Assembly: GCF_029589435.1 (NCBI RefSeq)
Contig: NZ_JARRAG010000002.1
Coordinates: 3,534,001 to 3,598,000, forward strand
Origin: Paludisphaera mucosa
GTDB taxonomy: Bacteria; Planctomycetota; Planctomycetia; Isosphaerales; Isosphaeraceae
DNA: 64,000 bases
Direction of reading: 5' to 3'
A program made the position numbers and the translations under genes. The first letter of the stretch is position 1. Each line of letters opens with the position of its first letter. A model generated the notes under the pieces. The model did not search any database and had not been told where the DNA came from. It saw only the letters and a program-made list of their open reading frames with translations. Positions 17,645-26,385 of this stretch are shown in pieces.

Positions 17645-19351
17645 GTGCTGCGCGAACTGTCGGTGCAGAACCTGGCGACGATCGAAGACGTCCAGATCGA
17701 GCTGGAGGACGGCTTCTGCGTCTGGAGCGGCGAGACCGGGGCGGGCAAGAGTCTCCTGCTCTCGGCCCTGGGCCTGGTGCTCGGCGGCAAGGCCTCGGCC
17801 GAGCTGGTGCGCGCAGGCAAGCCCGAGGCGCGGGCCGGCGCCGTCTTCGAGATCGAGAGCCCCACCCTGCGCGTCGAGCTTGAGGAGATCCTCGGCAACG
17901 CCCTGGACGACGGCACGCTGATCATCAACCGCCGGGTCTCGGCCCAGGGCCGGAGCGCGGCGCAGGTCAACGGCATGCCCGTGACGATCGCGACGCTCCA
18001 GAAGCTGGCCGAGCGGCTCATCGACCTCCACGGCCAGTTCGAGAACCGGGCGCTCGTCGACCCCGACCGTCAGCGCGGCCTGCTCGACGCCTTCGGCGGC
18101 CTGGAGGAGCTGCACCTCACCTACTCCGAGGCCCGCGCGAAGCACGACGGCCTGCGCCGCTCCCGCCAGGCCCTGATCGACGCCACCCAGGCCCGCCAGC
18201 GCGAGCGTTCGCTGCTGGAGTTCGAACGCGACGAGCTGGCCGCCGCCGACCCCAAGGCCGGCGAGCACGAGGAGTTGGTGCAGGAGTCGCACATCCTCGC
18301 CAACGCCGAGGCCCTCCGCACGGCCGCCGTCGACGGCCATCGGCTGCTTTACGAGGCCGACCGCTCGGCGCAGGAGATCCTCTGCCGCGTCGCGCGGTCG
18401 CTCGAACCGCTGGCGAAGGACGTCCCCGAGCTGGCCGACGCCGCCGCCTGCCTCGAACGCCTCGCCGACGAGACCCGCGAGATCGCCTACACCCTCCGCG
18501 ACCTGGGGAAGGACTGGGACGACGACCCCGAACGCCTGGAGGACGTCGAGACCCGGCTCGCCCTCTACCGCAAGCTCTCCAACCACTTCCACTGCAAGCC
18601 CGACGAGCTGGCCGCGCTCCGGGCCGAGGTCGAGGCCAAGCTGGCCGCCATCGATCGCGCCGAGACCGACCTGAAGGAGTTCGACAAGCCCCTCGGCGAG
18701 GCCTGGTCGACCCTGAAGCGGGCCGCCGCCGCGCTCTCGGAGGGCCGCCGCAAGACGGCCAAGGATTTCGGCAAGGCGATCCAGGCGCGGCTGAAGTGCC
18801 TGGGGATGGACCGGGCCAAGCTCTCGGTCGACGTCGAGTCGCGCGACCTGGGGGACGACCCGACCGTCGCCTCGCCGCCCGAGTCGGGGGCCGACCGGGT
18901 CGAGATGATCTTTTTGGCGAACCCCGGCGAGGTGCCCCAGCCGCTCCGCAAGATCGCCTCGGGCGGCGAGCTGTCGCGGGTCACGCTCGCGGCCAAGGCG
19001 GTGCTGGCGGCCGTCGACAGCGTCCCCACGCTCGTCTTCGACGAGATCGACACGGGCGTCGGCGGCCGGTTGGGCTCGGCGCTCGGGAAGACGCTCGCCG
19101 ACCTGGCGAGGCACCATCAGGTCGTCTGCGTCACCCACCTGCCGCAGATGGCGAGCTACGCCCGCAAGCAGTGGGTCATCCGCAAGCAGGTCGACCGCGG
19201 CCGCACCCGCACCACCATCGCCCCGCTCGCCGAGACCGAACGCGTCGCCGAGCTGGCCGCCATGCTCCGAGGCGACTCCGCCGTCGAGAGCACCCGCCGC
19301 GAGGCCCGCGAGATGCTCCGCGAGGCGCGGGAGGCCGTCGGGGTTTCCTGA
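17645..19351 (+). CDS. recN: DNA repair protein RecN
   Basis: An SMC-like ATPase acting early in double-strand break repair. The 568 residues show Walker A GETGAGKSLLLSALG, a two-part coiled coil between about 150 and 390, the ABC signature ASGGELSRVTLAAKAVL, Walker B TLVFDEIDTGVGG and the His-switch region CVTHLPQMA. The start was set at GTG 17645, 8 nt after GGAGG, giving the typical opening LRELSVQNLATIEDV; a TTG at 17630 overlaps the ribosome-binding site. It is monocistronic. Confidence 0.95.
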   Translation: MLRELSVQNLATIEDVQIELEDGFCVWSGETGAGKSLLLSALGLVLGGKASAELVRAGKPEARAGAVFEIESPTLRVELEEILGNALDDGTLIINRRVSAQGRSAAQVNGMPVTIATLQKLAERLIDLHGQFENRALVDPDRQRGLLDAFGGLEELHLTYSEARAKHDGLRRSRQALIDATQARQRERSLLEFERDELAAADPKAGEHEELVQESHILANAEALRTAAVDGHRLLYEADRSAQEILCRVARSLEPLAKDVPELADAAACLERLADETREIAYTLRDLGKDWDDDPERLEDVETRLALYRKLSNHFHCKPDELAALRAEVEAKLAAIDRAETDLKEFDKPLGEAWSTLKRAAAALSEGRRKTAKDFGKAIQARLKCLGMDRAKLSVDVESRDLGDDPTVASPPESGADRVEMIFLANPGEVPQPLRKIASGGELSRVTLAAKAVLAAVDSVPTLVFDEIDTGVGGRLGSALGKTLADLARHHQVVCVTHLPQMASYARKQWVIRKQVDRGRTRTTIAPLAETERVAELAAMLRGDSAVESTRREAREMLREAREAVGVS

Positions 19352-19688
19352 CGACGGCCGCATATTAAGGCGTGGCGGCCCTTCTCCCCCGGGAGAAGGT
19401 GGATCGAGGGCCATCTGGAAGGTGCCATTCGCGGAGCGGTGATCCGAGACCATCCTACCTTAGGAGGCTTGCGCCGTCGGCTCCGCTTGCCGCCTCAACT
19501 TAAGCCCGAGAACACGGAAAAACAAAAAATTCGGGCCAACGAAGCCAATCCGCGGGGCCATCAGACCGGACCAAAGTCCACATCTCAACAGACTTTACAT
19601 CCATCCATATCGTCGAACGCTGAAACCAACGAAGCCCGAGCGAAGCCGTAACGGACCCAGGCCAGGCCGATGGCCGGGCTCCAGGGTT
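19352..19688. other. 337-bp intergenic region with REP-like hairpin and low-GC patch
   Basis: It starts with a REP-like hairpin (19380-19399). It then has an AT-richer patch (about 19490-19650, roughly 52% G+C by count) with repeated AACGAAGCC words. Both flanking genes end here (convergent), so it is a shared 3' region. No gene was recognised. Confidence 0.5.
19380..19399. repeat. REP-like palindrome
   Basis: CCTTCTCCC (19380-19388) and GGGAGAAGG (19391-19399) form 9-bp arms with a 2-nt loop, followed by a degenerate version of the sequence seen after the other copies at 21849 and 49225. It lies between convergent genes. Confidence 0.6.
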
Positions 19689-20033
19689 TCAGGCCCCCCC
19701 GGACTTCCCGGTCAGCAGTCGGCCCAGGCCGGCGAAAATCTGGCGGATCACCGACCAGGCCATGACGAACGGCGTCGTGGGGTGGGTGAAGACGGTGGGG
19801 AGGTTGCGCTCGAAGACGAAGTGCCCGGTCCACATGATCCCGTACGAGAGGCAGAACAGGCCGAGAGCCCACCACGGCCGGAACGGGGCGAGGATCACGG
19901 CGAGCGCCATGATCGGCCAGCCGACGCCCACGTGCAGGACGTGGTTGATCGGGTTCTGGTGGTCCTCGCGATAGGTCGCCCGCATCCGTTCGAGGCGGCC
20001 GGTCGGCGGGGCGGTCGATGTCGTCTGGGTCAT
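19689..20033 (-). CDS. DUF962/Mpo1-like small membrane protein
   Basis: A 114-residue integral membrane protein. An N-terminal soluble part (ERMRATYREDHQNPINHVLH) carries the conserved His-Asn-His signature of the DUF962/Mpo1 (YGL010w) family. Two or three hydrophobic helices follow, then GHFVFERNLPTVF. The yeast member Mpo1 is an Fe(II) dioxygenase in alpha-oxidation of fatty acids; whether that applies here is inference. The ATG at 20033 follows a GGAAGG-like site. It lies 26 bp downstream of the cytochrome gene, so probably in the same transcript. Confidence 0.8.
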   Translation of the reverse strand: MTQTTSTAPPTGRLERMRATYREDHQNPINHVLHVGVGWPIMALAVILAPFRPWWALGLFCLSYGIMWTGHFVFERNLPTVFTHPTTPFVMAWSVIRQIFAGLGRLLTGKSGGA

Positions 20034-20059
20034 GGTCGTCGAGCCTTCCCTGGCGGGCG

Positions 20060-21655
20060 TCAGTCGCCCTTGGCGGCGGTGGGGGCGTCGGCGGGCTTCG
20101 CGGCGACGCCCTGGTGGACCTTGGGGTCGGTGTACGTGTCGAGCTTGCTGTGGATGACCTGGGGCCAGTAGGTCTCGAAGACGAACTTGGGCGAGTTGTC
20201 CTCGTCGTGGCAGCGGATGCACAGCCGGTTGCGGTCGGCCTGCTCGGCGGTCAGCTTGAGGGCCGTGCGGAAGGCCAGGTCGTCGGGCGCGGCGACGTGC
20301 TTGGAGGCCGGCCCGTGGCAGTTCTCGCACTGGTTGCCCTTCAGCAGCGGCGTGGCCGCGGCCGACTTCCAGCCCGAGTTGTACTCGAAGCCGACGGTGT
20401 GGCAGGTGACGCACTCGGCGTCGAAGGTCACGTCGGGCTTGGGGTCGTGCTCCAGGCTCACGAACGCCTGGGCGTGCTTGGTGGTCGACCACTTCAGGAA
20501 CGTGTTCGGGTGGCACTGCTTGCAGGACTCGGCCCCGATGAAGGTCGCCCCCGGGGCGCCGCCGACGTAGTCGTGGCGGGGGAAGTTCTCGACCGTGCCG
20601 ACCGCCTTGAGGAGGCCGCGGTACTCGTCCTCGATGATCTTCTTGACCTCGCTCCCCGGGCCGTTGTACTTCTCGGTGAGCCCGAGCTGGTGGTACCTCG
20701 GGGCGGCGCCTTCGAAGAAGCCGATCGCGCCCACGTACTTGCCCCGGCGGCCGACGTTGACCAGCATCGTCTTGCCGCCGTTGAGCATCTGGGGGTCCTG
20801 CTCGGGGTCGGCGACCTCGGAGGTGGCGATTACGATGTCGAAGCCCGGGTAGGCCGTCGCCAGCCGACGGGCCTCCTGAGGGGGGCCCTGGATCATCAGG
20901 ACCTGGTAGTCGCTCCGGCCTTCCAGATCCTGGAGGACGCCCGGCAGGACGTCGTCGGGACGCTTCACGGTCGGCAGCAAAGCGTCCTTGTCCGGGTCGG
21001 TCAGCTTGGCCAGCGTCCCGGGATCGAGGACCGAGGTGACGCCCAGCCTGACCGGGCCGGCCTGGACGAGGACGTGCGGGACGATCAGGGTCTCGAAGCC
21101 GGCCCCGGGGACGACGTTCGCGGCGACCAGCTTCGTCGAGCCTTCCAGGCCGTTGAGGAACTGCGCGAAGGCCTCGCCGACGCCGATTTTGAGGTCGTCG
21201 GCGCTCAGGGCCAGGGCGTCGTACGGGAACGCGCCGAGGGCCTTGATGGCGATCCCGAACTTGATCTTGGCCTGCTCGAAGCCGCCGCGGGCCCCGGCGG
21301 GATCCTTGATGAGGCTCCCCAGGTCGATCAGGGCGTAGGGGATGCCCTGGGCCTTCATCCGCCGCACGAAGTCGAACCGCCGGATCAGCCCGCCGAGCTG
21401 GCCCGCGGCGCAGCCGCACGGTTCGAGATAGCCGTCCATCTCGCCCGAGACGACGAGGATCCCCTGGGGGGTCGGCCACTGGGCGAACAGCTTGAAGGAC
21501 TTGGTCGGGGCGTCGGCCGCGGGCGCGGCCGGGGGCGGCGAGGACGACGTCCCATCAGCCCCCTTCTCCGCGTCGGGGCGGGTGCATCCCACGTAAGCCA
21601 GGAGCGCTGCGGCCGTCGCGACGACGGCGAGCGGCCTCAAGGATGATCGGGCCAA
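20060..21655 (-). CDS. metallophosphatase-like/tetraheme cytochrome c fusion protein
   Basis: A 531-residue exported protein. The N-terminal signal peptide ends near AYVGC, possibly a lipobox. Residues about 50-330 resemble the UshA/5'-nucleotidase-like domain found with an EPCGC motif (EPCGCAAGQLGGLIRRFD). The C-terminal part carries four heme c motifs, CKQCH, CVTCH, CENCH and CIRCH (about 380-500), with distal His residues, as in cytochrome c554-like proteins. It is probably periplasmic and redox-active; its electron partner is unknown. The start is TTG at 21655 with an AAGGAGGG site 8 nt upstream. It is followed by the DUF962 gene. Confidence 0.85.
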   Translation of the reverse strand: MARSSLRPLAVVATAAALLAYVGCTRPDAEKGADGTSSSPPPAAPAADAPTKSFKLFAQWPTPQGILVVSGEMDGYLEPCGCAAGQLGGLIRRFDFVRRMKAQGIPYALIDLGSLIKDPAGARGGFEQAKIKFGIAIKALGAFPYDALALSADDLKIGVGEAFAQFLNGLEGSTKLVAANVVPGAGFETLIVPHVLVQAGPVRLGVTSVLDPGTLAKLTDPDKDALLPTVKRPDDVLPGVLQDLEGRSDYQVLMIQGPPQEARRLATAYPGFDIVIATSEVADPEQDPQMLNGGKTMLVNVGRRGKYVGAIGFFEGAAPRYHQLGLTEKYNGPGSEVKKIIEDEYRGLLKAVGTVENFPRHDYVGGAPGATFIGAESCKQCHPNTFLKWSTTKHAQAFVSLEHDPKPDVTFDAECVTCHTVGFEYNSGWKSAAATPLLKGNQCENCHGPASKHVAAPDDLAFRTALKLTAEQADRNRLCIRCHDEDNSPKFVFETYWPQVIHSKLDTYTDPKVHQGVAAKPADAPTAAKGD

Positions 21656-22056
21656 CGTCGTTCCCTCCTTGCTGGAGCCCGTCCCGCGCCGGCCGGGCGA
21701 GCCCGCCGTGCGGGCCGCCGCGGGGCCGGGGCCGATCGCGGAGTCTACTCGGCGGGTCGTGGGCCGATAAGGTCAATTCCCCGGCCGCCGGGGACGTCCG
21801 AGGCGCTCAAACACGGTTCCAGAGGCTGTCAGGCCCACCGGACGACGGCCTTCCCCCCTCGCGGGGGAAGGTGGCCCGGAGGGCCGGATGAGGGGGAGAC
21901 GAGCACGAAAGCCGTCGCCTCGACATCCCGCCTGCCGTGCGATTCCGGCGGAGCCTGGTGCGTCCTCCCCCTCGTTCGACTCCTGCGGGGTCTGCCTTCC
22001 CCTGCGAGGGGGGAAGGCGTCGGAACGGACGCCACTCGGTCTTCGGAAACGGCCTC
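21656..22056. other. 401-bp intergenic region built around a palindromic repeat element
   Basis: Most of it is the element described at 21849-22018. The remainder is the upstream region of the cytochrome gene (TTG 21655) and has no clear -35/-10 pair. No gene. Confidence 0.5.
21849..22018. repeat. about 170-bp inverted-repeat intergenic element (BIME/MITE-like)
   Basis: The left end is a hairpin (CCTTCCCCC / GGGGGAAGG, 21849-21871), followed by GGCCCGGAGGGCC and a run of AGGGGGAG. The right end is the same design in reverse orientation: CTCCCCCT, then the hairpin GCCTTCCCC / GGGGAAGGC (21994-22018). The two halves are thus an imperfect large palindrome with about 80 bp between. No open reading frame is inside. 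Related single units are at 10741, 19380, 49225 and 49335. Confidence 0.6.
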
Positions 22057-23151
22057 TCAGTTCGAGCCGACGAGGAAGCTGACGGGGACCTTCAGCTCGC
22101 CCACGCTCGCCATGTCGGTCTTGAGCACGATCTCGCCGTCGATCAGCCCCGGCGGGGTCCCCTTGGGGACGTTGACCTTCAGGCGGTAGCGGCCCTTGAC
22201 GCCGCCCGCGTCGGCGGGCTCGACCGAGACGTCGATCTTGTCGGGCTTCTGGGCGACCGTGAAGTTCGCCTCCTTGCCGCCGCGGACGAGGAGCGTGACC
22301 TCGGCCGAGGCCCCTTCCTTGCTCTTGACCGTCACCATCCGCACCCGGTCGGGGACGACGCTGATCGGCCCGCTCACCGCGCCCACCACCGTGAGCTTGA
22401 TCTCGGGCCGGTGGGGGTGGTCGGTGTGGATCACGACCTCCTCGCGCATGTGGCCGATCGGGAAGCCGGGTTGGAGGTTGAGGTTCACCTTGTACCCCGC
22501 CTTGAGCTTGCCGCTCGCCAGCTCCGACTCCGACATCGGGACCACGTCGGTCTTGAAGAACTCGGGCCGGGACGTGTTGACCTCGGTGATCTTGGTTTCG
22601 GGCCGGTCGGGCGAATAGACCGCCACGAAGACGCTCTTGGGGTCGTCGCTGCTGACCGAACGCAGGTCGATCGTGTCGCCGGGGATGACCACGACGGGCG
22701 GGTTGATCTTGCCGTGGACGAAGAGCGGGAAGGTCGGGTGGTCGGGGTCGTTCGTCTCGATGTTGGCGCCCTTGTGGAAGTCGCCCGTGACGAAGTTCGT
22801 CTTGAACTCGATGTCGATCTCGGTCGACTCGCCCGGCTTGAGGACCAGCTTGTCGCCCTCCTTGCGGAGCTTGGCGACGGTGCACATGCAGGTGGAGGTC
22901 CCCTTCCAGATCTCGAGGTCGGCCTCCCCCTTGTTGGTCAGCTTCCAGGTCCGACGGCCCGTCGCCTGCTGGCCCATCTCGCCGAACTCCCAGGTGAGGT
23001 CGCCGTCGACCACGGCCTTGGGCGCGGGGCCCGTCTTGACCGGGGCGACCGGCAGGTTCCAGGGCGTGCTCGTCGGCGTCGCATTCATGAGCACCGTGGA
23101 GCCCGCCGCCAGCCCGACCACCACGACTACCAGGATGACCCACCGCAACAT
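22057..23151 (-). CDS. DUF1573 domain-containing membrane-anchored protein
   Basis: A 364-residue protein. The first 22 residues form a single hydrophobic helix (signal anchor), with the rest outside. DUF1573 occupies about residues 48-150 (LTWEFGEMGQQATGRRTWKL and SCTC-like TSTCMCTV, here with a Cys-Met-Cys pair). Two further Ig-like beta domains of similar length follow. DUF1573 proteins are common in planctomycetes and Bacteroidetes and of unknown function. The ATG at 23151 has GGAG about 10 nt upstream. It lies upstream of the cytochrome gene on the same strand but is separated from it by the repeat element. Confidence 0.88.
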   Translation of the reverse strand: MLRWVILVVVVVGLAAGSTVLMNATPTSTPWNLPVAPVKTGPAPKAVVDGDLTWEFGEMGQQATGRRTWKLTNKGEADLEIWKGTSTCMCTVAKLRKEGDKLVLKPGESTEIDIEFKTNFVTGDFHKGANIETNDPDHPTFPLFVHGKINPPVVVIPGDTIDLRSVSSDDPKSVFVAVYSPDRPETKITEVNTSRPEFFKTDVVPMSESELASGKLKAGYKVNLNLQPGFPIGHMREEVVIHTDHPHRPEIKLTVVGAVSGPISVVPDRVRMVTVKSKEGASAEVTLLVRGGKEANFTVAQKPDKIDVSVEPADAGGVKGRYRLKVNVPKGTPPGLIDGEIVLKTDMASVGELKVPVSFLVGSN

Positions 23152-23342
23152 GTTGAAAAATCTCCGATTAGGGCGACCGCAAGGGTGACGGCCGGCGCAG
23201 GACGTGACGTCGCCGCGATGACGGATGCGCTTTCTACGAACGACCGCCCCGATGCGTTCACGCGACGGGACCTTTTATCTTAGAAATCGCCGCTTCCGGC
23301 GGTCAAGCGGCCCACGCCCGCCCGCCGGCCGGCGGCTCCGTC

Positions 23343-24197
23343 TCAGGCCGACGGCCCGACCGGCCTGCACCCGGCGAGGTTGACGCCGTTCCCCTGCCCC
23401 TCGTGGTGGAACACCTGGCCCCGGCTCAGGTCGACCAAGTCGACCAGCCCCGCCTCGGCGAACCAGCCCCGCACCTCCTCGACGGTGTGGCGGGAGAGGT
23501 ACTTCGGCGCGTACCAGTCGAGCGTGTCGCAGACCCGGACCTCGGCGTCGGGATGCATCGAGACCCCGATCGTCAGTGCGTGCAGGGCCACCCCCGCCCG
23601 CTCGACGACCCGCCGCCGGCTGGTCATGAGCCGCCGCTTCAGGAGGCCGATCGGCGCCGAGACCCGGCAGAGACCCAGCAGCAGCCCGAGCGGCAGCCGC
23701 GTCGACACCGCCCGATGGGCGTTCATGATCCGCTCGACGACCGGGCTCTCGCGTTCGTAGACCCAGATCGCGATCCGCCCCCCCGGCTTCAGGAGCCTGG
23801 CCAGCTCCAGGAACGCCGCGCGGGGATCGGGGGTGTGGTCGAGCACGCCGATCGAGTAGATGTGGTCGAACGACCCCGCGGCGAACGGCGTCCGCAGCAG
23901 GTCGCCGCGGACGATGGCGACGCTCGGCATCCCCGCGGTCAGGTCGCGCGCCGCCAGGACGGCCTCGCTGAGGTCGAGGCCGACGACCAGGCGGGGGCCG
24001 GCGGCCGCCACCCGCAGGTAGCGGCCCATCCCGCAGCCGCCGTCGAGCACGACCTTGCCGGCCAGGTCCTCGGACCGGAGGCCCGTCCGGTTGGCGAAGG
24101 TGGCGCGGTCCTCCTCGTCCCTGACGATTCGGAAGCGGTTCCACTGGAGGCCGTAGGTCGACTTCGTCCGGGCCTGGTCGGGGGGGGATCCGGTCAT
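23343..24197 (-). CDS. class I SAM-dependent methyltransferase
   Basis: A 284-residue Methyltransf_11-type enzyme. Motif I is VVLDGGCGMGRYL (about residues 48-60), followed by VVGLDLSEAVLAA, the acidic loop IVRGDLL and motif IV-like FDHIYSIGVLDHTPDP; the LKPGGRIAIWVYE strand is typical. The C-terminal third (about 170-284) carries a basic amphipathic region and a RYLSRHT-like DTLDWYAPKYLSRHT. The substrate is unknown; the residue pattern resembles small-molecule or lipid/sugar methylases. The ATG at 24197 lacks a strong ribosome-binding site. It lies 35 bp after the DUF1559 gene, so co-transcription from 25333-25361 is plausible. Confidence 0.85.
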   Translation of the reverse strand: MTGSPPDQARTKSTYGLQWNRFRIVRDEEDRATFANRTGLRSEDLAGKVVLDGGCGMGRYLRVAAAGPRLVVGLDLSEAVLAARDLTAGMPSVAIVRGDLLRTPFAAGSFDHIYSIGVLDHTPDPRAAFLELARLLKPGGRIAIWVYERESPVVERIMNAHRAVSTRLPLGLLLGLCRVSAPIGLLKRRLMTSRRRVVERAGVALHALTIGVSMHPDAEVRVCDTLDWYAPKYLSRHTVEEVRGWFAEAGLVDLVDLSRGQVFHHEGQGNGVNLAGCRPVGPSA

Positions 24198-24232
24198 GTC
24201 GGGGCCGCGCGGGTCGGTTCGGGACGGTTCGA

Positions 24233-25291
24233 TCAGTAGGAGTCGGCCGAGACGACCTCGCCGAAGTTCCGCGTGCAGAGGGCCTGGAGGACGCCGAGCT
24301 TCATGCCGGGGGTCATCTGCATGGTCCCCTGGCCGTCGCCGTTGAAGATCAGGCCGGTCGCCGTCTTGGTCCCCGGGTCGATCGGCCAGCAGTCGACGGT
24401 GTCCTTGAGGAACCGGACGCTGCCGTCGGCCAGGCCGACGTTGGCCCCTCCGGGGTGACGGCTGCCGATGTTGAAGGCGATGTAGTCGCGCGCCGTGGTG
24501 TCGCTCAGCCGGAGCAGCTTGAGGGTGCCGTTGACGGGGTAGTAGCCGCCGATGAGCGTGTCGGTCCAGAAGCCCGAATTCCAGCCGTGGTACTGCGCCC
24601 GGCCGGCCGAGTCGAACGCGCCATGGTCGTGCTCGGCGAAGAGGATCGTATTGCTGGCGCCGTCGGTGATCTCGGCCAGCCGGGTCGAGCTGTGGGCGTA
24701 GATCGCGCCGTTGGTGTTCCGGCGGCGGGCCTCGAAGGTCGGGTTGTCGATGTGGAGCATCAGGCTCCAGCACCCCACGACGCCCGCGTAGCTGCTCTTG
24801 GCCTGCTTCCAATCGCCGGTCGGCAGGCTCGCGTACTGGCTGACGTTGACCGGGGTCAGGTCGAAGCTCGACGCGTCGCTGGGGCACTGCAGGGCCGAGA
24901 CGCTGATCCCGGCCAGGGTCGCGTTCTCCGCGGTGAAGACGCCCGGGTCGAAGTTCACCATGTTGAAGACGTTCTGCTGCTCGAAGAACGGGAGCATGTG
25001 GACGAACGGGCTGAAGTTCCACTTCGAGCCCGGCAGCGTCCCGCGACGGGTGAAGCCGCCCGGCGTGATCACCTGCTGCGCCGACTCGTAGTTCAGCGCG
25101 GCCAGCGAAAGCTGCTTGAGGTTGTTCGTGCACTGGGCCCGGCGGGCGGCCTCGCGGGCGGCCTGGACGGCCGGCAGCAGGAGCGCGATCAGGACCGCGA
25201 TGATCGCGATGACCACCAGCAGCTCGATCAGCGTGAAGGCGAACCGGGGGGCTCGCGACGTTCGGTCGGCGGGGGTGCGGGGCGGGGACAA
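24233..25291 (-). CDS. DUF1559 domain-containing prepilin-like protein
   Basis: A 352-residue paralogue of the protein at 3666. A prepilin-type N-terminus ([11 protein letters not shown]) is followed by the hydrophobic helix and [18 protein letters not shown]. The H-X9-DG motif HPGGANVGLADG lies near residues 279-290, followed by VRFLKDTVD. The end is EVVSADSY, against EVVSADAY in the paralogue. The processing position carries Ala instead of the usual Gly before Phe (FAFT), which could alter prepilin-peptidase cleavage. The start is TTG at 25291 with AGGAGG about 7 nt upstream. The promoter candidate is at 25333-25361. Confidence 0.92.
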   Translation of the reverse strand: MSPPRTPADRTSRAPRFAFTLIELLVVIAIIAVLIALLLPAVQAAREAARRAQCTNNLKQLSLAALNYESAQQVITPGGFTRRGTLPGSKWNFSPFVHMLPFFEQQNVFNMVNFDPGVFTAENATLAGISVSALQCPSDASSFDLTPVNVSQYASLPTGDWKQAKSSYAGVVGCWSLMLHIDNPTFEARRRNTNGAIYAHSSTRLAEITDGASNTILFAEHDHGAFDSAGRAQYHGWNSGFWTDTLIGGYYPVNGTLKLLRLSDTTARDYIAFNIGSRHPGGANVGLADGSVRFLKDTVDCWPIDPGTKTATGLIFNGDGQGTMQMTPGMKLGVLQALCTRNFGEVVSADSY

Positions 25292-25332
25292 TCCAGGCTC
25301 CTCCTGAGGGCGGGACGGGGCGCACGGGTCCC

Positions 25333-25361
25333 ATCATAGTCGACCCGTCGTCCGGCCACAA
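25333..25361 (-). promoter_or_regulatory. sigma70-type promoter of the DUF1559 gene
   Basis: Read on the minus strand, TTGTGG (25361-25356) and TATGAT (25338-25333) are separated by exactly 17 nt. The -10 ends 42 nt before the TTG start. The TATGAT hexamer is the same as that upstream of the other DUF1559 locus. Confidence 0.6.
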
Positions 25362-25382
25362 TCGAGGGCGGGAGCCCGGGGC

Positions 25383-26096
25383 TCAGGGCCGGGCCGCTCG
25401 GGCGTCCCACTGGTCCTCGGCCGCGCTCCGGCGCAGGTAGTTGGGCTCCAGGCCCCAGAGGTCGCCGGGCGGGCCGTTCTCGGCCAGCCGCAGGGTCAGC
25501 TCGACGAGCCCGCGGCCGGTGGCGCGGTGGATCGGGTCGTCGAGGTCGATCGCGGCGAGGGCCGCCAGGCTCGAACGCATCGCCGGGCTCTTGAGGCCCG
25601 AGGCCAGGACGAAATCCCCGGCCTCGACCCGCGACGACCACTCGGACAGGGGCTCGATCCGGGTCGGGCCGCGGGCGACCAGCGGGGCGCCGGGGGCCTC
25701 GCGGGAGAATTCGGCGGCGTAGAGGTCGCCGCGCTGGGCGTCGCCGACGACCAGGACCCGGGTCGCCGACTCCGGGGCGTTGCCGGCCAGGGCCTCCAGG
25801 CTGTCGAACCCGACCAGCCGCGCGCCGGCCGCGTAGGCGAGCGTCCGCGCCGCGGTCAGGCCGATCCGCAGGCCCGTGTACGAGCCCGGCCCCAGGCCGA
25901 CGCCGATCGTGCCGAGTTCGAGCGGCCGGATCCCCGCCTGCTCCAGCAGGGTCCGGATGCAGGGGATCAGGTCGCGGCCGTGCTTCCGCGAACCGTCGGT
26001 CTCGGCTTCGAAGACCAGGCCCGAGGCGGTCCGAAGGCCGATCGTCGAGCGGTCTCCCGAGGTGTCCAGGGCGAGGAGATTCTGGGAGGAGGGCAC
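25383..26096 (-). CDS. tsaB: tRNA threonylcarbamoyladenosine biosynthesis protein TsaB
   Basis: A non-catalytic ASKHA-fold partner of TsaD in t6A37 modification. The 237 residues have LLALDTSGDRSTIGL at the N-terminus, the hallmark GLGPGSYTGLRIGLTAA (about residues 65-81), and DAQRGDLYAAEF in the middle. The start is GTG at 26096. A TATAGT (26153-26148 on the minus strand) lies about 50 nt upstream with a poor -35. It is isolated from other t6A genes in this window. Confidence 0.9.
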   Translation of the reverse strand: MPSSQNLLALDTSGDRSTIGLRTASGLVFEAETDGSRKHGRDLIPCIRTLLEQAGIRPLELGTIGVGLGPGSYTGLRIGLTAARTLAYAAGARLVGFDSLEALAGNAPESATRVLVVGDAQRGDLYAAEFSREAPGAPLVARGPTRIEPLSEWSSRVEAGDFVLASGLKSPAMRSSLAALAAIDLDDPIHRATGRGLVELTLRLAENGPPGDLWGLEPNYLRRSAAEDQWDARAARP

Positions 26097-26385
26097 GACG
26101 ACGGGGACTCACGGGGCCGAGGAGAACGAGACGGAACGCGACCGCCGACTATAGCCGGGGATCGGCCCGGGAGTCAGCCGCGGTTCCTCGAAACCATCGA
26201 TAGTGGGTGGGGGGCGTCGAGACTTTCCCCGGCGAAATCGGGTGCGAATCAACTTTCTTTTCGACGAATTCTCATTCATGATTCATATCATGCCGCGACC
26301 CACAACCGAGGGGCCCTGACGTCGGTCCCGAAAGCTGCCGAAGCCTCATGACGATCTCCCTCATTCCGTGAGGAGGACTCCCTCG

